Shown here piece by piece: positions 9,372-18,491 of a DNA stretch of 64,000 bases. The DNA is from Parasediminibacterium sp051861445. Lineage in GTDB: Bacteria > Bacteroidota > Bacteroidia > Chitinophagales > Chitinophagaceae. Location of the stretch: positions 124,001 through 188,000 of the forward strand of contig JBHYCS010000003.1 of assembly GCA_051861445.1 (NCBI GenBank), given 5' to 3'. Below the pieces are notes generated by a model, which had not been told where the DNA came from, ran no database searches, and worked only from the letters and a program-made list of their open reading frames with translations. Made by a program: the position numbers and the translations under genes. The first letter of the stretch is position 1, and every line of letters begins with the position of its first letter.

Positions 9372-11228
9372 TTAATATGGAAAATGTGTATGTAGTTGCA
9401 AGTTTTCATCAATCCAAAAGTTGGCTTTTACAGCATGTGATTGAATGATAGCACTTTCTTTTGCTAATACCTTCTCAATAAAATCGGTTACTATTTCTCT
9501 ATTTCGTTCTAGCCTATTTTTTTTAGTTTGTTGATAGGTTGATGTGATAAATATTTTGGTTTCTACTTCGTTTAATAAAGTAGTATAAGTTCCCTCTACC
9601 ACCACTACGTTTATATTTTCAACATTTACATCTACAGCTTCTTCACTGTCTGTTTTCCAATTCATTACGGGTATTTGAATCGTTTTGCTTTGCTTGGTTT
9701 TAATACTTTTAATCTGTTCATCTATCAAATCTAACTTCACTTCAGAAGTACCAATATGATCAAAATTAGCCAACCTTGCTTGGTGATTTTTTTGTGGCGG
9801 CAACTTAAAATAATCATCTTGATGCAACAACAACACTGAAAAACCTTTTTCTTCTAACAATTGTTTAATGGCCTTGCCCATTGTTGTTTTACCGCTTCCT
9901 GATTCGCCTGCAACAGACAATACCTGTAATTTATTTTTCGATAATACTATCTGTTGAAGCAGTTGATTAGCTGTAGATAAAACGCTTTCATAAATGGTAG
10001 ATTTAGCAATTTGATAAGGCATTAATGTCTGCTTCATTGTTGTGCCTTGTTGTAAAGCTTGTTCCGAAAAAATGAACCCAGCGGCTGAATAGCATAAATT
10101 TTTCACACCATTTGCTGTTCCCGTAAATGCATCAAAATATTCTGCAAAAGGAAGCGTATAATCTGCTTTTTGTAAATTAAAAATCAATGCTTCAAATAAT
10201 TCATTTGCAGTTGCAGATTGTTGTTGTAAAGCCAAAGCAGCAATTAAATAACCATTTACAACCGGCCAAATTCCACCATTGTGAAAATGACCTGGTTCAT
10301 TTTTAAATCGATAATGATGATTGAATTGTAATCGTTGAAAATCTGCTTCATTTTTTTGTATAAATGGCCAAAATGCAGGCACTCCAAGTTGATTGTTTTG
10401 TTGAAATACTTGGTGAATAACAGAGCATAATTTTTGTTTGGTGGCTTTGCTTGGAATATCTAATAACAACAATAAAGCAATTGACCATCCATCATATCGA
10501 TGAATCATTTCGCCTGGAGAAAAAGAAGCGATAAACTGTTTTTCAATATCAAAATGTTGTAAATATTGTCTTTGTTGGTGTGTAAATAAACTATTGTCTA
10601 ATTCTGTTTCTACCAAAAAATGTTGTTTAATGGCCAATTTTACTTGGCTAGCTTTTTGCTTCCAAGCTTCGTTTTGATAAAAATGTGCTGCCAATTCTAA
10701 CGACCAATATCTTAAAATTTGATCGTATAAAACGTATCCATTGGTAATGTATTCATCGGCCCAATTGCTACTCATGGGTACATACATCAAATGCTTTCCA
10801 TTAAACTCCCATGATTCTGCCAATGTAAATATTCGATGTATTTGATTTTCTGCAACAGCTTGTAGTGCTGCATCTTTTTCTTTATCTAACAATATAAGGG
10901 TAGCAATAATCCACCAAAAGTTAGCGTCTGTTCTACCAACGGGTCCACCAAAACTAACAGTGCTCATTTTTCCAGACTCGTCTATTGCAACATTCGATGG
11001 AATTTGTCCATTTTCATTTGCCGCTTGTTGCAATAACAACAGACTTTTTATAGCACTATTGTATAATTTTTTTTGATCTGCTACTACAATTGTTATAATA
11101 CCTACAGCAGCATCTCTTGCCCAAACTCTGTTATAATTATCAGATAATTCAGCAGAAGCTTTTAAGTAACCATCGGCTGCAATTGCTTGTAAAACTTGTA
11201 ATGCGTTATTGGTAGTAGCAGTTGCCAT
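9372..11228 (-). CDS. Fusion of a six-hairpin glycosidase (neutral-invertase/debranching-like) and a uridine-kinase-like P-loop kinase
   Basis: A 618-residue protein from the chosen start, with two parts. Residues 1 to about 405 look like an (alpha/alpha)6 glycosidase: NRVWARDA at 33-40, GRTDANFWW at 98-106 (resembling the catalytic-Asp segment of GH100 neutral/alkaline invertases) and HNGGIWP at 316-322 (resembling the same family's YHNGGxWP). Residues of about 435-618 are a P-loop kinase of the uridine-kinase/phosphoribulokinase group, with Walker A GESGSGKT at 441-448 and HQDDYF further on. An ATP-using domain implies a cytoplasmic enzyme, so the start at 11228 is preferred; a start at 11282 would add 18 residues that look like a weak signal peptide. 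A glycogen-debranching-type hydrolase is the alternative for the first domain. Confidence 0.8.
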   Translation of the reverse strand: MATATTNNALQVLQAIAADGYLKASAELSDNYNRVWARDAAVGIITIVVADQKKLYNSAIKSLLLLQQAANENGQIPSNVAIDESGKMSTVSFGGPVGRTDANFWWIIATLILLDKEKDAALQAVAENQIHRIFTLAESWEFNGKHLMYVPMSSNWADEYITNGYVLYDQILRYWSLELAAHFYQNEAWKQKASQVKLAIKQHFLVETELDNSLFTHQQRQYLQHFDIEKQFIASFSPGEMIHRYDGWSIALLLLLDIPSKATKQKLCSVIHQVFQQNNQLGVPAFWPFIQKNEADFQRLQFNHHYRFKNEPGHFHNGGIWPVVNGYLIAALALQQQSATANELFEALIFNLQKADYTLPFAEYFDAFTGTANGVKNLCYSAAGFIFSEQALQQGTTMKQTLMPYQIAKSTIYESVLSTANQLLQQIVLSKNKLQVLSVAGESGSGKTTMGKAIKQLLEEKGFSVLLLHQDDYFKLPPQKNHQARLANFDHIGTSEVKLDLIDEQIKSIKTKQSKTIQIPVMNWKTDSEEAVDVNVENINVVVVEGTYTTLLNEVETKIFITSTYQQTKKNRLERNREIVTDFIEKVLAKESAIIQSHAVKANFWIDENLQLHTHFPY

Positions 11229-11307
11229 ACAAAATAAACTAAATGAAAAAAATAAAGTTTGTCGTAAGTATTTTACAAGCACTTACGACAAACTATTTGT
11301 ATATATC

Positions 11308-13935
11308 TTAAAATGAGAATGCAATAGTAGCAGAAACTGTTCTTCCAGTAATTGATCTTGCTCTAATTATATTGGTTGTATTGTTTACAATAGCACCTTC
11401 TTCAGATTCTGTAATTCCTAAAGTATTCAATAAATTATTGGCATTAATTGTTGCAGTTAAAGCTTTTGTAAATCGCATAGTTACAAATGGATTTACCATT
11501 ACATATCCTTTAAATTTCAACTGGTTATCGTCTTGTGCATAAGAACCTGTTGTACCAATTAAACTAATACCTGTACTTAATTTACCAGTGTTGTAAGTTG
11601 GCATTAAAGTATAAATAAATGGAGCTTGTCTTCTTGGTTTTTTACCTTTATTTGCACCATCAGTTAATTCTGCTTTTGTATAAGTAGCACTACCTCTTAC
11701 ACTAAATTGATTGGTAAAACTGTAATACGCTTCTAATTCAATACCCAAAGATTTGTATTTGTTTTCAATAACACGTTGTGTAGTTGCTTCGTAGCTACCT
11801 GCTTCATTAATATTAGCATAGAAACCTGTCACAAAAATAGCTCCTCTTTTAAAATTGCTTTTATAACCAATTTCTAATTGTGTAATATCATCTTTCACAC
11901 CTCTTGCAGAACCATCAGCAAATACATTTGGTGTAAACAATAAACGATCTGCTTTTGCTACAGCACCTGTACTAAAACGAGCAAATACCGCTTGAGTATT
12001 ATCAAATTTGTAGTTAGCACCAATTGAGTATGATAGATAATCGTAATCATAATTAACTGGCTTTGCGTTAGCATGATCTACTGCTGAAACACTTTGTTCG
12101 TTGGCAGAAATAGTTCCATCATTATTTACATCAAAAGATCTTTGAACCGATCCTGCATAATTACCTCTAACATTTCCCATATCCCAACGTACACTTGCTT
12201 CTACATTTAATTTATCAGATGCATCTAAATTAATAGCAGCATAAGGTGCAGCAATATCATATTTTAAATCGTAGTTGCGTTGGCAGCAATTTCCCCAAAC
12301 AGGCACACCATAAGCAAACAAACCATTTTGGCTAATTACTTGGTTAGCAGCAGTTACCACATTTAATGGTTTACTTCCATTTCCATTAACATCGGTAACA
12401 TAAGAATTCCATAACCAAGACATGCTTACGTTTTGAAATGAACGATAATAGCCTAATAATAAATTTCCGTTTTTGAATTTCTTCTTCAACTTTAAATCGT
12501 TAACAGTATTGTTAAAATTGTTCAACTCTGTATCAAACATGTGAACAATCATTGCATTAGTACCTGTATAAGCAGCACCTGTAACAGCATCTCTTAAACT
12601 TGCATTGGTAAGGTTAGCACCTGTAGCACTTGCAACTGCTGCCAAAATAGTAGCTCTTGACCCAACTTGTGCAGGAAAAGGAGCAATAAAACGACCATTA
12701 TTCGCTGAAAATCTAGCTCTATTTTCAACACTCCAATTATTACCTAAATCAAATACAAACTCTGCTCCTACAGATTTAGAAACTGGATGCATTCCATCAG
12801 CAACATCGGCTCTTCTCAATTCTCCATTTACCCCTAAACCTAAATTTTGTTGTAAATAAGGAGAATGCATGGTACCATATTTTGCATCAAAACCGGGTAA
12901 AGATGTATAAGTTGGGTTTGCATTTGTACCAGTAACTTGAATTGGCATTGGCATATAAGCTGCTGCTCTATCATTCAAATATTTTAAATACAATCTTGCA
13001 TAACCAGATTTAAACGTTTTGGTAAAATTCATTTTTAATTGACCACCATTATTGGCATTGTAACCTGCTGTACGAGGGCCTTCACCTAAACGATAAAATC
13101 CACCCACATGAAAATTTAATCCTTCACCAATAGCAGCACCATAGTTAAAATCGGTACGAGTAGTATTGTAGTCTAAACCAGAAGTTAAAGCAACTGCACC
13201 ACCTTCTGTATTTCCAGTTTTACTTATAAAGTTAATAATACCAGCAGGTGAATTGGTAGCCAAAGTAGAAGCTGAACCACCACGTATTGCTTCAATTCTT
13301 CCAATAGATTGATCGGCTCTTAAAAAGATATCTGCTGTACCAAAAGCAATATCACCAAATTGTAAAACGGGTAATCCATCTTCTTGTAATTGTAAGTATT
13401 TAGAACCACCAGCAGAAATAGGAATACCACGTACCGTAATATTGGTATTACCATCACCAGCAGAAGCTTCAGATTTAATACCAGGAATTGAACGGAAAAT
13501 TTCAGCAGTTGTACGAGGTGCAGATTTTGTTGCATCATCATATTTCAAAGTACTTACAGATACACTAGATGCCAATTTTGTTCTAGAACCACTTGTACCC
13601 GTTACTACTACTTCATTTAAAGAAAGCGGATCGGCTTTTAAAGTAAACACTATATCGCTTACAGCACCTTTAGATAAATCTACTTCTTGTGAAAGGGTTG
13701 TAAATCCTGTGTAAGAAACTTGAATCGTTACTTTTTGTAAAGGCAATGCATTTAAAGTAAAATTACCAGCATCGTCGGTAGAAACAGCTTTTCCACCAGC
13801 AACATATAATACAGTTGCACCTGCTAAAACTTCGTTTTTGCTTCCTTTTACAATACCTTTTAATTGTGTGTTTTGTTGTGCATGTACTAGGTAAGTAAAC
13901 AGCACTAACATTAGAGAGAGAAGATGTTTTCTCAT
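11308..13935 (-). CDS. TonB-dependent receptor with CarboxypepD_reg-like N-terminus
   Basis: An outer-membrane active transporter of 875 residues from the chosen start. Order: signal peptide (MRKHLLSLMLVLFTYLVHAQ), CarboxypepD_reg-like domain (LKGIVKGSKNEVLAGATV), plug domain (LNEVVVTGTSG, IPGIKSEASAGDGNTNITVRGIP) and a barrel ending with a terminal Phe (SATIAFSF). No SusD partner is next to it, so it is a FecA/SuxA-like stand-alone receptor rather than a SusCD pair. A start at 13983 would overlap the promoter -7 box, which supports the start at 13935. It leads the set with the glycosidase-kinase and MFS transporter and is divergent from a LacI regulator, so sugar uptake is the likely task. 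Confidence 0.9.
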   Translation of the reverse strand: MRKHLLSLMLVLFTYLVHAQQNTQLKGIVKGSKNEVLAGATVLYVAGGKAVSTDDAGNFTLNALPLQKVTIQVSYTGFTTLSQEVDLSKGAVSDIVFTLKADPLSLNEVVVTGTSGSRTKLASSVSVSTLKYDDATKSAPRTTAEIFRSIPGIKSEASAGDGNTNITVRGIPISAGGSKYLQLQEDGLPVLQFGDIAFGTADIFLRADQSIGRIEAIRGGSASTLATNSPAGIINFISKTGNTEGGAVALTSGLDYNTTRTDFNYGAAIGEGLNFHVGGFYRLGEGPRTAGYNANNGGQLKMNFTKTFKSGYARLYLKYLNDRAAAYMPMPIQVTGTNANPTYTSLPGFDAKYGTMHSPYLQQNLGLGVNGELRRADVADGMHPVSKSVGAEFVFDLGNNWSVENRARFSANNGRFIAPFPAQVGSRATILAAVASATGANLTNASLRDAVTGAAYTGTNAMIVHMFDTELNNFNNTVNDLKLKKKFKNGNLLLGYYRSFQNVSMSWLWNSYVTDVNGNGSKPLNVVTAANQVISQNGLFAYGVPVWGNCCQRNYDLKYDIAAPYAAINLDASDKLNVEASVRWDMGNVRGNYAGSVQRSFDVNNDGTISANEQSVSAVDHANAKPVNYDYDYLSYSIGANYKFDNTQAVFARFSTGAVAKADRLLFTPNVFADGSARGVKDDITQLEIGYKSNFKRGAIFVTGFYANINEAGSYEATTQRVIENKYKSLGIELEAYYSFTNQFSVRGSATYTKAELTDGANKGKKPRRQAPFIYTLMPTYNTGKLSTGISLIGTTGSYAQDDNQLKFKGYVMVNPFVTMRFTKALTATINANNLLNTLGITESEEGAIVNNTTNIIRARSITGRTVSATIAFSF

Positions 13936-13980
13936 TTGGCTAAGTTTTAATCGTTTTGAAAGTAATTGATTTTGACCATC

Positions 13981-13988
13981 CAAAACTA
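13981..13988 (-). promoter_or_regulatory. -7 box for the sugar-locus TonB receptor
   Basis: On the minus strand this reads TAGTTTTG, which fits the Bacteroidota TAnnTTTG -7 element. It lies 45 bases upstream of the receptor start at 13935. I see no TTG at the ideal -33 distance, so the promoter may depend on an activator; the LacI-type operator is about 45-80 bases further upstream. Confidence 0.45.
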
Positions 13989-14033
13989 TCTTATGGGTTT
14001 ATTGAAAAACATAGAATAAAGTTACAAGGAACT

Positions 14034-14070
14034 GCAAACGTTTGCGAAAATGTTTGCGAAAATGTTTGTG
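14034..14070. promoter_or_regulatory. LacI-family operator with repeated half-sites
   Basis: GCAAACGTTTGC at 14034-14045 is a perfect 12-bp palindrome with the central CG typical of LacI/GalR-family operators. It runs into two tandem copies of TTTGCGAAAATG (14041-14052 and 14053-14064) and a third TTTGTG, so the half-site TTTG recurs every 12 bases, nearly one helical turn. It sits between the divergent TonB receptor and lacI-type genes and is probably bound by the regulator encoded at 14143. Confidence 0.75.
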
Positions 14071-14142
14071 GTGCATAACTTTTACAAAATGGCATTATAT
14101 TTATTCCCTTAACGATTGTTTACAGCTATCATTTTTAACTAC

Positions 14143-15138
14143 ATGAAAACAGAAGCTACACTAAAAAAAATTTCAACAGCTTTAAACATTAGTATTTCTA
14201 CTGTATCAAGAGCATTAAAAAATCATCCTGATGTTTCTGAGTATACTAAAAAAAGGGTACAAGAATTAGCAGATACTTTAGAGTATGAACCTAATACTTA
14301 TGCCATTAATTTAAGAAGCAATCATAGCAAGGTTTTTGGTGTAATTGTACCTACATTATCGAATAATTTTTATCAAGCATTTATAGCAACCTTAGAAGAA
14401 GATGCTCGTAAAAATGGATACTCACTTTTAATTGTACAATCGTGTGAAGACCCTTTAGTAGAATTACAAAGTTTAAAACTTTTTAGAGCCAATAAAGTAG
14501 CAGGTTTATTTGTTTGTTTAAGTCCAAATTCTACAGATGCTACTCATTTTTTAAAAATGGAAGATAGAGATACTCCTGTTATTTTCTTTGATAAAGTTCC
14601 TGCTTTAGAATCGTGTAACAAGGTTTGTGTAGCAGATATAATGGCAGCAGAGTTAGCCGCTAAAGCATTAATTTCAAAAAAGAAAAAGCAGATTTTAGCA
14701 TTATTTGGAAATGCAAAAATGTCGATTACGAAAAAACGTTTATTGGGTTTTACAGAAACATTTAACAATCAATTTCCAAATGCACAATTATATATTGAGT
14801 ACGCACATTCATCTGAAGAAGCTACTCTTATTTCAAAAAAATATTTTGGAAAAAAGCAAATGGTAGATGCCGTTTTTTGCATGAGCGATGAAGTATTAAT
14901 TGGTGCCATGAAAACTATTCAACAGAAAAAAATGGATATACCAAAACAACTATCCATTATTGCTATTAGCAATGGTTTTATTCCTCAATTATATCATCCT
15001 ATTATTAGTTATGTAGAAACTAGTGGCTCAAAATTAGCATCACTTGCTTTTAATAGAATGATGGCTTGTATTGCCGGCAGCACTTTTATGCAAGAACTTA
15101 CTTTAGATGCCGTATTTGTAAAAGGTGGATCTATTTAA
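14143..15138 (+). CDS. LacI family transcriptional regulator
   Basis: A 331-residue regulator from the chosen start. The N-terminus is a LacI helix-turn-helix: TLKKISTALNISISTVSRAL followed by the hinge region VQELADTLEYEPNTYAINLR, with the A-x-x-LR of the hinge helix. The remainder is a periplasmic-binding-protein-like effector domain (VFGVIVPTLSNNFYQAFIATLE). The Met at 14143 is preferred over 14116 because LacI proteins begin just before the first HTH helix. It is divergent from the TonB receptor with a palindromic operator between them, so it very likely controls the sugar locus and itself. The inducer is unknown but should be related to the locus substrate. Confidence 0.93.
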   Translation: MKTEATLKKISTALNISISTVSRALKNHPDVSEYTKKRVQELADTLEYEPNTYAINLRSNHSKVFGVIVPTLSNNFYQAFIATLEEDARKNGYSLLIVQSCEDPLVELQSLKLFRANKVAGLFVCLSPNSTDATHFLKMEDRDTPVIFFDKVPALESCNKVCVADIMAAELAAKALISKKKKQILALFGNAKMSITKKRLLGFTETFNNQFPNAQLYIEYAHSSEEATLISKKYFGKKQMVDAVFCMSDEVLIGAMKTIQQKKMDIPKQLSIIAISNGFIPQLYHPIISYVETSGSKLASLAFNRMMACIAGSTFMQELTLDAVFVKGGSI

Positions 15139-15199
15139 TAAGTTTTACCAAAAAATGAGTTGGCTCTAAACTAGTTATGGCTAATGAATAATCAGGTGC

Positions 15200-15207
15200 T
15201 ACTTTTG
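15200..15207 (+). promoter_or_regulatory. Possible -7 box upstream of tsaD
   Basis: TACTTTTG fits TAnnTTTG and lies 30 bases before the tsaD ATG. No clear -33 element is at the right distance, so this is tentative. Confidence 0.35.
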
Positions 15208-15237
15208 CCAACAAATTCACTTTTTATTTATCATTGA

Positions 15238-16251
15238 ATGACAACCATTTTAGCAATAGAATCATCATGCGACGAAACCTCTGCATCTATTTGTATAGAT
15301 GGAAAAATTATAGCTAATAGTATTGCTAATCAAACAGTGCATGAACAGTTTGGTGGTGTTGTACCAGAATTGGCAAGCAGAGCCCACATGCAAAATATTG
15401 TGCCTGTAGTAGAAAGTGCAGTTCGACAAGCTATTGCTAATATAGGCACTCATTTCTCCTTAAAACAAGTAGATGCATTTGCATTTACACAAGCACCAGG
15501 GCTAATTGGAAGTTTATTGGTTGGAACACAATTTGCTAAAAGTTTGGCATTAGCATTTGGCAAGCCTTTAATTGCAGTTCATCATATGCAAGCCCATGTG
15601 TTGGCCAATTTAATAGATGAAAAAAATTGTCCCAGTTTTCCTTTTTTATGCCTAACAGTTAGTGGAGGGCATACGCAAATTGTGTTGGCAAAATCACCTT
15701 TAGATTTACAAGTTATTGGTGAAACGATTGACGATGCAGCCGGTGAAGCATTTGATAAAAGTGCTAAATTATTAGGGTTGCCTTATCCTGGAGGACCATT
15801 GATTGATAAATATGCAGCAAGCGGAAATCCATTGGCTTTTACATTTGCTCAACCACAAATTCCTGAACTAAATTTCAGCTTTAGCGGTTTAAAAACATCG
15901 ATTTTATATTTTCTACAAAAGCAAGAGAAAGGTTTTATAGAGCTACATTTAAACGATTTATGTGCCTCGATACAATATACAATTATCGAAATTTTAATGA
16001 AGAAAATAAAAAAGGCTATTCAACAAACAGGAATTAAAAATGTGTGTATTGCTGGTGGTGTAAGTGCCAATAGTGGATTAAGAAATGCGTTACAAACGGC
16101 TGGAAAAAAACATGGCTGGAAAACATTTATTCCCCAATTTGAATATTGCACTGACAACGCTGCAATGATTGCTATTACTGCATTTTACAAATATCAACAA
16201 CAGCAATTTGTAGGTTTAGATGCTAATCCGAGTGCAAGAGCAGAGTGGTAA
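15238..16251 (+). CDS. tsaD: tRNA N6-adenosine threonylcarbamoyltransferase
   Basis: TsaD transfers the threonylcarbamoyl group to A37 of tRNAs reading ANN codons, acting with TsaB, TsaE and TsaC in the cytoplasm. The 337-residue length is usual. It starts with ILAIESSCDETSAS, has the metal-binding H-M-Q-A-H at 116-120, the SGGHTQ nucleotide-site motif, GEAFDKSAKLLGLPYPGGP, and a C-terminal GGVSANSGLR and DNAAMIA. All key elements are intact. It is followed closely by a thioesterase gene on the same strand. Confidence 0.97.
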   Translation: MTTILAIESSCDETSASICIDGKIIANSIANQTVHEQFGGVVPELASRAHMQNIVPVVESAVRQAIANIGTHFSLKQVDAFAFTQAPGLIGSLLVGTQFAKSLALAFGKPLIAVHHMQAHVLANLIDEKNCPSFPFLCLTVSGGHTQIVLAKSPLDLQVIGETIDDAAGEAFDKSAKLLGLPYPGGPLIDKYAASGNPLAFTFAQPQIPELNFSFSGLKTSILYFLQKQEKGFIELHLNDLCASIQYTIIEILMKKIKKAIQQTGIKNVCIAGGVSANSGLRNALQTAGKKHGWKTFIPQFEYCTDNAAMIAITAFYKYQQQQFVGLDANPSARAEW

Positions 16252-16286
16252 AAAAGATTCATTTCATTCATTCAATTGTATATAGT

Positions 16287-16877
16287 ATGGCTCATTCAAA
16301 AATAAAATCGGCAAAAGAATCTGAAACAGTAATTACAGAATTAATGATTCCATCGTATGCAAATTTCGGCGGCAAAATACATGGTGGCATTATTCTTTCA
16401 TTAATGGATAAAGTAGCGTATGTATGTGCATCGAAACATGCAGGTGCATATTGTGTAACTGCTTCTATAGATACAGTAGATTTTTTACAATCTGTTGAAG
16501 TAGGAGAATTGGTTTCGCTGAAAGCAAAAATTAATTATGTAGGTAAAAGCTCCATGGTGGTTGGCATTCGTGTAGAATCTGAAAATGTAAAAGATGAGAC
16601 TTTAAAACACACCAATACATCTTACTTTACAATGGTGGCAAAAGATGATAATAATAAACCACAAGAAGTACCTGCGTTAATGCTTGAAACAGAAGAAGAT
16701 ATCAGACGTTTTTTAGAAGCCATTAAACGTAAAGAAATTAAGCAGACTGTGAAGAAAGAAACGTTGGAAGTAAAAACCAATTTTCAATTGGTAGAAGCTA
16801 TAGAATTATTGAAAAATGAACGCTGCCAAATTAATGCAAGCTTTACCGATACTGACTTTACAAGTTTAATTAGCTAA
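16287..16877 (+). CDS. Acyl-CoA thioesterase (hot-dog fold)
   Basis: A 196-residue protein from the chosen start. It has the YciA/BACH-type hot-dog core: ANFGGKIHGGIILSLMDKVAYVCA contains the N/D-x-x-G-x-x-x-G-G turn and helix, then SIDTVDFLQSVEVGELVSLKAKINYVGKSSMVVGIRV. It hydrolyses acyl-CoA thioesters in the cytoplasm; chain preference cannot be read. The C-terminal 60 residues after the core are charged and may help oligomerise. The Met at 16287 is preferred because the longer form from 16245 would overlap tsaD and adds residues outside the domain. Confidence 0.88.
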   Translation: MAHSKIKSAKESETVITELMIPSYANFGGKIHGGIILSLMDKVAYVCASKHAGAYCVTASIDTVDFLQSVEVGELVSLKAKINYVGKSSMVVGIRVESENVKDETLKHTNTSYFTMVAKDDNNKPQEVPALMLETEEDIRRFLEAIKRKEIKQTVKKETLEVKTNFQLVEAIELLKNERCQINASFTDTDFTSLIS

Positions 16878-16882
16878 CTTAA

Positions 16883-17164
16883 TTATTGCACCACAACTTC
16901 TTTAATTACTTTTTCACCAAAGGCTTCATTTATTCTATTAATAATTTGAGGCTTTTGATATTGCAACTCATTTTTTAATGGTCCAACATGTGTGGTAATA
17001 AATAAGGTTTGATTAATTATTTGAATTTTTTCGGTGTACTTAGCAATGGTTTTTCCCATAATTTCTTCCCAAATTTCTTCAATTTGTACTGCTCTTATGC
17101 CATTGCGTAAATTGCTTTTACCCAACATATTTTTAATGGCATCACCTAAGCTATATTCTCCCAT
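16883..17164 (-). CDS. DUF721 (DciA-like) domain protein
   Basis: A 93-residue protein from the Met at 17164. It shows the DUF721 pattern: SLGDAIKNMLGKSNLRNGIRAVQIEEIWEEIMGKTIAKYTEKI, then a beta segment TLFITTHVGPLKNELQYQKPQIINRINEAFG. Members related to DciA assist loading of the replicative helicase; whether this short Bacteroidota form does so is inference. The longer ORF start at 17230 would run into ispH, so the internal Met is chosen. It follows ispH on the same strand with 44 bases between them. Confidence 0.8.
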   Translation of the reverse strand: MGEYSLGDAIKNMLGKSNLRNGIRAVQIEEIWEEIMGKTIAKYTEKIQIINQTLFITTHVGPLKNELQYQKPQIINRINEAFGEKVIKEVVVQ

Positions 17165-17208
17165 TTTGTAAATGTAGTCTTTATTTGAACCTTTGAATTT
17201 TATTGTTT

Positions 17209-18435
17209 TTATTGAAACTGAGCAATACAATTTTCTAATAAATGCTCTTGGTTATAAAAGCTAGCAACTTTTGCAATTACAGTCTCCACCAATGCATCGG
17301 GGCAACTTGCACCACTTGTAATTAAAATTTTTACAGGTGTTTTTTCGGGTAAATAATTCAATACAGTTGAGCATTCTTTTGTAATCCAATTACAATGCAC
17401 AAGCTCTTGTTTACTTACTATTTTTTCGGTGCTATCAATAAAATAAGTAGGTAATTTTTGTTCACACAATTCTACTAAATGAGAAGTATTGCTACTATTA
17501 TATCCACCAATTACCAAAGCTAAATCAGCTTCCGTTTCTAGTAAACCTTTTACTGCAGTTTGGTTATCGTTGGTAGCGTAGCAAAGTGTATCTCTTGTAT
17601 CGGCAAAACGCTCTGCAATAGTTGTATCAGTTAGTTGAAAATGCTGCATCACCACCTGTTTTAAATAATCAGATATGGCTTGTGTATCCGTAGCCAATTG
17701 TGTGGTTTGATTTACTACACCAAAACGTTGTAAATCGGTTGTAACATTAAAACCCTCAGAATATTTTCCTTTAAACTCTGTGTAAAACAAATGTTCTGCT
17801 TTTTCACCTGTAATATATTTAGCAAGTTCTATGGTTTCTGCCATATCGTTTACAATTACCGTTGGTGTATGCTGAGCTGCATGAGAAAATGTTGCTCTTG
17901 TTTCTTCATGTTTGGGTTTACCATGAATAACAATACTGTACCCTTTTTGGGCTATTTGTTCGCTTCTATTCCAAACCTTTTCTACAAACGGACAAGTAGT
18001 ATTGTATTTTTCAATAGCAATACCTTTTTCAATCAACATTTTTTCAATATCCAAGGTTGTTCCAAATGCTGGTATTAATACAATATCATCTTTTGTTATA
18101 GTATTAAAATCAATCAATTGTTTGCCATAAGTATCTTGCAAAAACTGTACGCCCCTTGCTAATAAATCTGCATTTACTTGAGGGTTATGAATCATTTCAC
18201 TCAATAAAAAAATTCTTTTCCCCGGGTTTTCATCTATTGTTTTAAAAGCTATTTCTATTGCATTTTCTACACCATAGCAAAATCCAAAATGCCTAGCCAA
18301 ATAAAATTGAACCGAACCAAAATCGAGTAAAGTAGGCGTAAAATCTTTCTTTAATTTATCTTCTTGTTTACGCTTACTTTTTATGGCACTAATTAAATTA
18401 CTTCTGTAAATATTTGGAATGGTAAATTGTTTCAT
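17209..18435 (-). CDS. ispH: 4-hydroxy-3-methylbut-2-enyl diphosphate reductase
   Basis: The last enzyme of the methylerythritol phosphate pathway: it reduces HMBPP to isopentenyl and dimethylallyl diphosphate using a 4Fe-4S cluster. The three cluster cysteines can be placed at C53 (HFGFCYGVENAI), C148 (NTTCPFV) and C285 (DTLCYATND). At 408 residues it is of the longer class seen in Bacteroidota, with about 40 residues before the first Cys motif compared with the short E. coli form. Followed by the DUF721 gene. Confidence 0.96.
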   Translation of the reverse strand: MKQFTIPNIYRSNLISAIKSKRKQEDKLKKDFTPTLLDFGSVQFYLARHFGFCYGVENAIEIAFKTIDENPGKRIFLLSEMIHNPQVNADLLARGVQFLQDTYGKQLIDFNTITKDDIVLIPAFGTTLDIEKMLIEKGIAIEKYNTTCPFVEKVWNRSEQIAQKGYSIVIHGKPKHEETRATFSHAAQHTPTVIVNDMAETIELAKYITGEKAEHLFYTEFKGKYSEGFNVTTDLQRFGVVNQTTQLATDTQAISDYLKQVVMQHFQLTDTTIAERFADTRDTLCYATNDNQTAVKGLLETEADLALVIGGYNSSNTSHLVELCEQKLPTYFIDSTEKIVSKQELVHCNWITKECSTVLNYLPEKTPVKILITSGASCPDALVETVIAKVASFYNQEHLLENCIAQFQ

Positions 18436-18491
18436 ATAAATGTATAACGACTATAAATGTACAATGTTTAAAATGGCATTGACAGATGGTT

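Noticed and set aside
11229..11282. Signal peptide on the glycosidase-kinase fusion
   Set aside because: The stretch is weakly signal-like, but an ATP-dependent kinase domain and the MFS porter in the same locus argue for a cytoplasmic enzyme starting at 11228. Not fully excluded.
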